DNA of 64,000 nt from Heliocidaris erythrogramma (taxonomy: Eukaryota > Echinodermata > Echinoidea > Camarodonta > Echinometridae): contig CM046857.1 in the NCBI GenBank assembly GCA_025617745.1, positions 30,562,514 through 30,626,513 on the forward strand. Reading direction: 5' to 3'. Every line of letters starts with the position of its first letter. Position 1 is the first letter of the stretch. Below are positions 56,175 through 64,000 of the stretch, in pieces. Position numbers and translations under genes: made by a program. Below the pieces are notes generated by a model. That model ran no database searches. It saw nothing but the letters and a program-made list of their open reading frames with translations, and was not told the DNA's origin.

Positions 56175-57067
56175 TCCCCCGGGGGGGGGGGGCACTCAAC
56201 TAATATTGCTGTACACAAGCGCAACCCCCCCCCCCCCCCCCAAACGCACTTGACGCGTTTTGGATATCAAAAATACGGAAGCTTATAAGTGCCAACCAGA
56301 TGACGAGATAAGAAGACGAGAAGACAAGTTAAAATGACGAGAAGACGAGTTATTCGAATTTGGCAAGTCGACAGATTATGGACAAGAAGACAAGAAGACG
56401 AGTTGTGGGAACTCGGCAAGTCGACTGGTATAAGATGAGAAGACAAGGTGACGAGTTGTTGGAACTTGGCAAGTCAACTTGTTTACGACAAGAAAACGAG
56501 ATGACAACTTGCCAAGTTGGATTAGCTTGTCATTTCGTCTTTTTGTCCTAAGCAAGTCAATTTGCCCAGTTCAAACAGCTCTTCGTCTTATCTTCTTGTC
56601 CTAAACATGTCGATTTGCCGAGTTCCAATAACTCATCATCTCGTCTTCTTGTCCAAATAAGACGACTTGCCGAGTTCCAACAACTTGTATTCTCGACTTC
56701 TTGTCCAGAATAAGTCGACATGCCGAGTTCCAACAACTCGTCTTGTCGTCATTTATCTCGTCTTCTCTTCATTTACCCTGTTTTCTCTCGTCTTCTTATC
56801 TCGTCATCTGGTTGGCACTTATAAGCTTCCGTAAAAAAAGGCCAAAATCCGAAGAAAGGGTATGTTTGAGTTTGTCATGCGCGTTTAGGGTATCTTTTCC
56901 CGAATACTTGTCTGGATTTTGTGCGACGAGTCTCTGGTTTAGGGGTAAAATTTCAAGAAAGCACGCGAAAATACTAGAATAGACAAAACGCGTTTAGGGG
57001 GTGTTTGGAAAACCTGTGGTCGCGCATGTGTACAGCAATATAGTTGAGTGGTCCCTCCGGGGGCCAA
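56175..57067. mobile_element. outer inverted-repeat element, CACTCAACTA type
   Basis: Left GGCACTCAACTAATATTGC and GTACACA; right TGTGTACAGCAATATAG and TTGAGTG, inverted. AAACGCG/CGCGTTT and C-run/G-run pairs follow inside. The inner foldback 56274-56833 sits between the two ends. Confidence 0.75.
56274..56833. mobile_element. foldback element with tandem arms
   Basis: It starts TACGGAAGCTTATAAGTGCC and ends with the exact inverse. Each arm (~270 bases) is itself a tandem array of a ~60-70-base unit built on GACAAGAAGACGAG, GTTGGAACT and GGCAAGTCGACTTG. The turning point is near 56535. No protein is encoded. Confidence 0.9.
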
Positions 57068-57127
57068 TAGGTGTACCTTCCTATCAATCAGTCTAACCTT
57101 CATTCAGTGGACGATAAAGTCCTAGCA

Positions 57128-57151
57128 TATATATATATATATATATATATA
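57128..57151. repeat. (TA)n microsatellite
   Basis: About 12 TA dinucleotides. Confidence 0.95.
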
Positions 57152-58500
57152 CCTCAAATGTCAAGGACCATCTAATTGTTACCTTCTGCTATATATTGTC
57201 ACGTTTGGGGTTTATACACTTTATGTTTCGATCGAACTGAGGTGGGAAATAGATCACAAATACATACTGCATGCAAGCAAATACTAGGGAATCATTCCTT
57301 AAAATGGTACTAATTATTATGAAAGACACATTATTATAGTTAGGTGGCATGATGCCACGTCCTCTGTGAATCGCGCTATAATCTTTGTTGATCAATATCT
57401 AATATTTCATAATCATTCTCATACTACCAAAATACAGCTGGAATTGTAACAACTGAACTGAAAACAATGAAGCGAAGGGATTATTGAATACCCTTTGAAT
57501 ACATTTGCTTGACGGTTATGTACTGCGTCATTTGCATGCGTGTAACATTAACTCACAATATGTATGTTGCCCATAAAGTTGCGTTCACGTTAATTGTTCT
57601 TACTATGTGTAGCATGAGCATTATTTAGGCATTGAACATATGACAGGGAAATCTGCGTGCGCACGTCGAACTTCGCCGATGGGTGTTAAACCAAACTCAC
57701 TCATTACAATGACTTAGACTGTCAGTTTGTGATTAAACACTGCTGTTCAATATCGGCTATGCACGGTCAGTTGGACTTTCTTATTTTGAATTTTTAAAGT
57801 TTAACGTGAATCTTTAATTATATATTATTCATTTTGACGTGGATTTCAAAATTCGGTTATCTTTAGATTATTCTCTTGCGTCCATTCGATTTGGAAGGAT
57901 ATATAACTTTCGAGAAGGATTTTTATGCCATGGATTTATTAGTAAGGTTGGGCCTACTTCAACGATATGCTGCTGCAATATTCAGGATTGATGTAAATAC
58001 GTGAAGATGTGAACTGGACTTTATCATATTTCGACCAATCCTCGCTCGCATCTCAAAGTTAATCACACAGTTTCGTGTGTCTAGCCAGTGGCTCTACAAC
58101 ATTATGGTCTAGCAAAGGAATGAATTTGGATGCCTCATTGTGACAAAATGTTTACATTGTATTGATTAGAATAAATAGATAATTGTTTGATAATAACTCG
58201 TAATGAATTGACCACGAACTTAAAAGTATAGGCCTATTATTTTTATTTAGATGTGCTCGTTGATTCGAAAGTGTAGTTATAATGACCGAAAGTTCAACAT
58301 AATTATGAAACCAGCAGACGAATGTATGGTAAATTACAATATCAGTCTCCTGTATCGAACAATTACAAACCTCCGACAAAAATTCTCAACAGAATGCGGG
58401 GATTAAGCAAGGCAGCTGATTCATCATTCATTGTTAATTAGTTGAATTCAAACTATTAGGAAATAACTACGTTTTTAGTCTCTAACTTGGGACTTTCAGC
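57152..58500. other. no gene recognised
   Basis: Upstream of the next gene. The tract ending GGGACTTTCAG at 58500 looks like a splice acceptor, so an upstream exon and the promoter probably lie here or further left. Confidence 0.5.
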
Positions 58501-58535
58501 TCCACCCCTGCCAAGATTAGCTCACTACGAGCAGG

Positions 58536-59092
58536 ATGGAATCGGATACGGAAGCGCTTGCCCGGAGCATCCAATTAACCGAGGAATATAACCCTCACTC
58601 CGAGACAGATGACACAAGTACAGTCCACGGCTCTCTATCCGACTTTAGTCGAACAGCAACCTGCTATCCGCTTTTCTTCGCTAGTGGGCGAACCGAAGCT
58701 ACCACAGATCGTACGAGTTGCGATCAGCGGATTGTTCGCGCATCCTGTTTCAAACGCCAACGACAAGGATACTTCTTAATATCGTTCATCAGTTTGATTG
58801 TACTAGCCGGACTGGCCATGATATTTGTCGGATATTACTTGCATAATCGCGGATATTTGTTAGTAGTTGGAATAATTTATCCGTGGGTAGTAGGTGTACC
58901 CACCTGCTATGTGTACTGTCAGTACCGAGGGTCCCGTCCCAGAGGTAGAAGGAGAGGATCAACTATAGCTTTGTCATCTGCTATGAGCATAGAAGTGCCA
59001 CCCCCGGAGTACGAATGTCGACACCAGTTTACTTCTGTGGATTATACCTACATTCCGCAGACCAGTTTGTGGTCTAACCAGGGTTCTCAAAA
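58536..59092 (+). CDS. two-span membrane protein with PPPEY motif, first coding exon
   Basis: Not recognised. The exon starts after the acceptor ACTTTCAG (58501). The ATG at 58536 has context AGGATGG. It encodes 185 residues and two bases: an acidic Ser/Thr-rich start, spans at about 79-101 and 107-128 around the loop HNRGY, a basic patch RGSRPRGRRRG (131-141), and PPPEY (155-159), which would bind WW domains. The unspliced frame ends AAGTAA at 59096, but AA-GTAAGT is a strong donor, so the coding sequence very likely continues. The next exon was not found before 64000. The layout repeats that of 49022-50903: acceptor just before ATG, two close spans, a PPxY motif, a phase-2 donor. Confidence 0.7.
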
Positions 59093-59881
59093 GTAAGTCC
59101 TCGACTGTAACCCCATCAATCTTCCCTAAAAATAGCATAGCAATTCTGACTATTATCAGCTTGTATAGTATTCATAAGTGGCAACAACCATACGTGATCC
59201 TTTAATTACTTGAAAATATTTCATGAATAATGCGAGTGAAGATTATTAGATAAAGGTCAAACATTTTGATTCACGATGAAAGATAATTTACTATTGTGTC
59301 TAGAATACTGTATCTAATCTTGCATTATAACGATGTCCTTCTTTCACTGGGGGGGGGGGGTGGAAAGGAAAACAAAACCAGAAAAAAAAACAAAGAAAGG
59401 AAAGAGGAAGGAATGAAAAAGAAGGAAATGGACAGTAAATATTCGGGTACAAGGCGTCCCCTTCGGCTGTAGGTTGCAGCCCCCCCCCCCCCCCCCCCTT
59501 AGGATTTTCAAAGTTCCGATATACGGGTAGAAAGAATATTCACCGTTTTGTCTGACAAAGTATGCCCCCGGACCACTGACCTCTACCACCTGGACGTTTC
59601 ATTGGCTCAGAGAAGTGAAGTCGTGGTCCGCCATGTTGCACTTCTGACAAATCAACGCGCGAGAAAGCTGGAATACAGATTTGTGTACAATCATGCGGAC
59701 GCCCATGCGGACGCCCATGGTCAAAACGCACAGATGTTCAGTGCGTAAGGTTTTAAACCACATCGCTCTCGGAAGAGTAACGTGGCCGTGCCCACTTCAA
59801 GTGGTTGCACGCGCGGGAATGGGCGATGATCCGTCCAGGTGGTAGAGGTCAGTGCCCCGGACGCGATTTTTTTTTTTCCTG
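59093..59881. other. no gene; repeats and C/G runs
   Basis: Poly(G) lies at about 59348 and poly(C) at about 59479, next to AGGATTTTCAAAGTTCCGAT, a line that recurs at about 60783. 59560-59850 has inverted pieces: GACCTCTACCACCTGGACG at 59578 against GTCCAGGTGGTAGAGGTC near 59835. Confidence 0.6.
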
Positions 59882-60236
59882 TACCTTTGGGTCTTTCCAA
59901 TATGAATATTCATGACTTGGGTATTAGAGATGAGAGTACGCATGCGCATGACAAGTAATACGGTTTATTCCGTCAAGACTAGTCGGCATGAATATTCATG
60001 AACGAACTGTAGGGATATAAAACGAGCAAGGCCATTGAGCAGCTGTTCTCTCTGGCGCAATCGGATAATCTGGTGCGCTATCGATGAAAGGACCGCGAGA
60101 TCGAATCTCGGCAGAGGAATATATTATGAAATTTTCTTTTGCTGATTTAAAAATAAGGTGAAACTGAGTAAGAAAATACAAGTCCGATACTTGTAGTCTC
60201 TTTCATGAATATTCATATTGGATCGCCCCAAAGGTA
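59882..60236. mobile_element. TIR element carrying a tRNA-like module
   Basis: It starts TACCTTTGGGTCTTTCCAAT and ends ATTGGATCGCCCCAAAGGTA, with TATGAATATTCATGA inside both ends (about 35-base TIRs). Between them lies a tRNA-like sequence at 60038-60118. No transposase is present. Confidence 0.8.
60043..60117 (+). tRNA. tRNA-like module, degenerate
   Basis: TTCTCT near the start can pair with AGAGGA at the end. Box-A-like GGCGCAATCGGATAATC and box-B-like GAGATCGAATCTC are present. The anticodon arm does not fold well, so no amino acid is assigned and function as a tRNA is unlikely. Confidence 0.35.
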
Positions 60237-60359
60237 TAGGAACCCCCCCCCCCCCCCCGGACCCCTAGATGGCCGTTTGGCTTCGTCAAACGGAGGGTTC
60301 CTCAGTCTGCGCGCCCCCCCCCCCCCCCCCTTCTGAAAATCCTGTATCCGCCCCTGGCG

Positions 60360-60950
60360 AGGTTCCGAGATAATTATGTAACTTCTGCATTTAACTTCTG
60401 TACATTTTCTCTACAAAAAGTTCCCCCTAAAAAATTACCCAATATTCGGGCAGCGAGGAGAAAGTATATCCACATACTTTGGCAGCGATGTTCCAAGATA
60501 TTTATGTAACTTCTGTACATTTCGCTCGCTTCCCTCACTCGCAAACATTTAGAAATTGAAAAGTTGATATTCGGGCCAAAGGCGGGGGACCACCACTTCA
60601 TATTCGGACAGCAAAGTGAGGTGCTAGAATATCCACATATTGGAGCTTTCCAGATAATTATGTAAATTCTGTATATAACTACTGTACATTTTCACTACGA
60701 AAAGTTTAAAAAATCTAGAGATTGAAAATTTGATATTCAGGCAAAAGGCGTCCCCCTTCCTCAATGGGCTGCAGCCTCCTCCCACGAGGATTTTCAAAGT
60801 TTCGATATACGGGCAACCACCACACCATATTCAGGCAGCGAGGAGAAAATATATTCACATATTTGGGCAGTGAGGTTCCGAGATAATTATATAGCTTCTG
60901 TATGTAACTTCTGTACATTTTCTCTACAAAAAGTTTCTTGCGAAAATGGG
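60360..60950. repeat. decayed tandem repeat, TAACTTCTGTACATTTTC unit
   Basis: Lines CGAGATAATTATGTAACTTC, CTGTACATTTTCTCTAC and GGCAGCGAGGAGAAAGTAT recur near 60365, 60490, 60650 and 60885 with variable spacing. Confidence 0.75.
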
Positions 60951-61473
60951 CCTGTATGACCAAGATTTGGGAGGGGAGATTAGGGTGCAACATTTTTGTT
61001 GGCAAATTCGGGTGTCGCACCCTAAAAATTTGTCGGCATATTTGGGTATCACCCCCCCCCCCCCCCCTTCAAAATGTTCTAGCGACGCCCTTGCCTTCTG
61101 TAGGGGCTTAAGCGATTATAAGAGACTCGAAAAATATACTCTTTTGACACATATTAAGACAGACGATTTATAATATAAAAAAATAATGAAACATTATTAT
61201 TTTGTCGTGACATTCAAGTAATATGTCCATAGCACAAAACATATCTTCAAAACTGTCTTTAAACACGTTTGTAGATCTTAGAAGGAAATTTACAGCACAG
61301 TCAGCAAAGGGCTACACCGCGGTGCAAATATTCATGGCACAGCGGGCAACGTCATCTATAATATTTTCTGCTAAATGAAACAAAATTAATGAAAATAGAA
61401 AAACAAAACAAATGATATAACAGACGTCAATCAATACAATTAAAATAGTAATAAACACTTAAAGGGGTATGTA

Positions 61474-61893
61474 TAATTGATAGGATTGAAGCAAATTGAA
61501 TATATCATAAAGAAATGTGAGAAAATTACAATGCCCCGACCGGGATTCGAAACCGGGACCCTGGATTACATGACCAGTGCTCTACCAACTGAGCTATCCG
61601 GGCTCGAAGCAAAGTAACAATCTCACATATAGCCCCTCTCTTTCCATCGAGCGTAGGGGGTACATCCATACCAATTCCATGCGTACGCTATATAATGGCC
61701 TACCAATGAGACAGGTCTTCCCTCTAAAGTCGGGCAAATCCATGCCAACGAATTTCTATAGAGGACAATTTGAATTTGTAATTAAATATCATAATTGATA
61801 GGAGTGAAGTAAATTGAATATATCATAAAGAAATGTGAGAAAATTCGTTGGCATGGAGGGAAGACCTGTCTCATTGGTTGGCCATTATATATA
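61474..61893. repeat. direct and inverted repeats around a tRNA-like sequence
   Basis: 61474-61528 and 61794-61846 are direct copies (AATTGAATATATCATAAAG). 61688-61754 and 61842-61893 are inverted (TGGCCTACCAATGAGACAGG; CATGCCAACGAATTT). The tRNA-like sequence lies between the first pair. It looks like a rearranged SINE. Confidence 0.75.
61533..61603 (-). tRNA. tRNA-like sequence (Thr UGU), uncertain function
   Basis: A 71-base cloverleaf can be drawn: acceptor GCCCGGA/TCGGGGC with one mismatch, D-arm GCTC/GAGC perfect, anticodon arm CTGGT-CATGTAA-TCCAG, T-arm CCGGT-TTCGAAT-CCCGG. The anticodon would be UGU (Thr), but position 33 is A instead of the near-universal U. With the repeats around it this looks SINE-derived; a working gene is possible but less likely. 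Confidence 0.5.
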
Positions 61894-61909
61894 ACAGGTC
61901 TATTGAAAA

Positions 61910-62145
61910 AATAGACCTGTTTACTAAGTTATTCAAATTTTATGCATACTTTTGAAACAAAGGTTGTTCTTGACAACCTGAAAGCTTGCCAGAGGCTTGT
62001 CAGACATAGCAACAAGTAATGTATGCAAACTGGATTCCAAGTATTGTTGTTCATTCATTAATAACAGGTTAATGGAATACCTCGTTACTAGGTCCCCAGG
62101 AAAGAAACATCCAGCAATTTGAATCACTTGGTAAACAGGTCTATT
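61910..62145. mobile_element. AATAGACCTGTTTAC MITE copy 2
   Basis: It starts AATAGACCTGTTTACTAA and ends TGGTAAACAGGTCTATT. Its interior aligns with 36631-36856 in inverted orientation (GCTTGCCAGAGGCTTG against AAGCCTCTGGCAAGC). Confidence 0.85.
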
Positions 62146-62639
62146 GAGAAAATTATTATAAAAGACTGTTGTGGAAGACAGAATTCCTCCTTAAAATGCA
62201 ATTAAAATGCTAAAGATATGATTTTAATGATATTTCCGATTTTCTGTATGAAAACTCATCTACGTCCATTACTAACATGTTTCCATTGGTACAAATGGGC
62301 ATTACACCCCCGCCTCTTTAATGTCACAGTTAATGTAAAATGTAGACCTAATAAACATGGTATTATAAACAAAGTGTAGAAAACAAGCTCAAATATTTTC
62401 ACGGCATGCTGAGGACACGAGGAGACTTCTCGGGACTATGCAACATTCTCCAAAATGACAGTCTATCTCATACATCTTCTAGAAGTTCATGAGTCTTCTT
62501 TAAGGATTCACAATGACGCATCAACTTTTAGGATTATTTAAAATCAGGCGCTGTGGGGGAGGGGGATAAAGTGTCCCCAGTATTTCAGGAATTTGGGTAT
62601 CCTGGAAGTTCCCCTTTTACATAGGAAAGTGTTTAGTTG

Positions 62640-63510
62640 TTTTTTTTTAACTTCATATAAGTGCCCCCTTTCCTTTATATTCATGCCCGGTCCACATTCT
62701 TACAATTTGTTTTTATTACCATTGATAATTGCCAGAAGCCTATTAAAATCTGAGCGGTGCCCCTTCTTCCTTGACAACTGTCTCTTTTCCTTTGTAAGAA
62801 ATGCCCCTCCCCTTCTATAAGTATCGTCTATAACTCTATATTATAACACGTGCCCCTTTTCCAATCTTATAAATGCCCCTAGTCTTTCTGATAAGTGTTC
62901 CCTTTATTCTATTTCTAAAAACGTACCTCTTTCCTTTTCACCTCTCATAAAATCCCTAATAAAATCTTTCCTTTGACAATTCCCTTTTAAATCATTTGCA
63001 TCAAATGTACCAATTAATCCCTCTCAATAACTGCTTTTTTTCCATTTTCACTTTTCAGATACAAAAATTGCCCCCTTTCCATCTGATAAGTGCATCTTCA
63101 CCTGAGGCAATAGCCTCCATTCAAATTTGAGAGGTGCCCGTTCTAATTTGATAAGTGCCCCTTCCGCTTTCTGCTAAATAGCACTTGTCATTTCCGATGA
63201 GTGCCCCTTTACACCTCTGATAAGTTCCCTTCATTTCATTTTGACATGGGTTTCTTTTCTTTCTAAGAAGTACAATTATTCCTTCTGATAAGAGCCCATC
63301 TTCCTTTATTTAAAAAAAATGCCCTTTTACATTCTCATAAGTGGCTTTTTCACATCTGGTAAAGTGCCATAAATAACACATGTTTGATCCTCTGATAAAT
63401 GCTCTTTTTAATATGACACATTCCTGCTTCTTTTGTTTTCTGATAAGTACCATTTTCATTCTTGATAAGAACCTCATTTTTATTCCTGTATAATTTGTGC
63501 CCCTAATTTA
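62640..63510 (+). repeat. decayed minisatellite, TCTGATAAGTGCCCCTTT unit
   Basis: About 20 recognisable returns of (C/G)ATAAGTGCCCCTTT at 30-45-base spacing, all on the plus strand, separated by T/C-rich sequence. No unit is exact, so it is old. Confidence 0.8.
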
Positions 63511-64000
63511 TAGCGATTTAGAGCAACTTTACTTTAATTTCGTCAAATTTCGTCAAAGGCTCGCTCGCTATGCTCGCCTCACATTTATATTTGATATTAT
63601 TATTATCTTATAAGAGGTCTTTTCAGTCTCTCATGCCGATACTATTTTTAAAAACCTCTCAGAACTGGGGTTTTCCTCTTTATAAGATGTTATTGATCAC
63701 CTTGCAGCCTTACAGATCTTTAAAAAATTGCTCGCTCACTCGCTCGCACGTTGATATGTAGGTCATCAAACCCGACTTCAAACTTTGATGCTTAAGTAAT
63801 TATATTAGAGCATGTAATACAGAAAAATAATTGAAATACCTATGAATGTAATTACGATATATATTTTTCTCGTTGTAGTTGCCCTTTCCCCCAGAAAGAG
63901 CCCTTGCTTATCGGTGCCCCCAAACTTTGGAAATGTCCGCTCAATATTGCGATCGTACCACTCCTTGAACCGGATTTACGTCGGTGACGCCTATACTTCT
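63511..64000. other. no gene recognised
   Basis: Only short open frames; CTCGCTCGC pieces near 63560 and 63735. Confidence 0.5.

Noticed and set aside
55441-56253. Open frames across the gap
   Set aside because: They consist mostly of unknown bases.

Overview
This is eukaryotic nuclear DNA from a compact but repeat-rich invertebrate genome. Genes are split by GT-AG introns, and SINEs, LINE remnants and small inverted-repeat transposons are dense. The octamer TACATGTA recurs often, and more than two dozen poly(C)/poly(G) runs are present. Repeat content and protein style suggest a marine deuterostome, most likely an echinoderm such as a sea urchin; this is inference, not proof. There is one assembly gap of exactly 500 N (55601-56100).

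Left part (1-26900). Positions 45-1521 hold a 36-bp minisatellite of 41 units that is open in all three frames of the minus strand. Five minus-strand exons (24263 down to 5227) form the start of an ABCC/MRP1-type transporter. They encode the initiator Met and about 204 residues of the N-terminal membrane domain TMD0, with every junction in phase 0. The rest of the gene lies beyond position 1. Intron 1 (about 14 kb) is a nest of mobile elements: several terminal-inverted-repeat (TIR) families, an inverted tRNA-like cluster, a LINE reverse-transcriptase remnant, and two nested fully palindromic elements with clean 8-bp target duplications. Intron 3 holds six copies of the end of exon 3 with its splice donor. 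Upstream of the gene lies a second dead LINE (24797-26890).

Middle (27000-49000). A MITE family (loci 27045-27275 and 28000-28266, a third in ABCC intron 1) flanks a diverged direct duplication. A complete five-exon short-chain dehydrogenase/reductase gene on the plus strand (34456-38352, 323 residues, intact catalytic residues) belongs to the retinol dehydrogenase/17-beta-HSD6 group. The remainder is repeats, including tRNA-derived SINEs and TIR elements.

Right part (49000-64000). Two plus-strand genes of unknown function encode proteins with two membrane spans and a proline-tyrosine (PPxY) motif. The first (49022-50903) is read as two coding exons and carries a 42-bp coding minisatellite. 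The second (58536-59092) is seen only as its first coding exon. A dead IS630/Tc1-like transposase lies between them. The far right holds foldback elements, a TIR element carrying a tRNA-like module, another tRNA-like sequence and a decayed minisatellite.

The genes do not form an operon or pathway. The transporter and the dehydrogenase could both serve lipid, steroid or xenobiotic handling, but nothing in the sequence links them.
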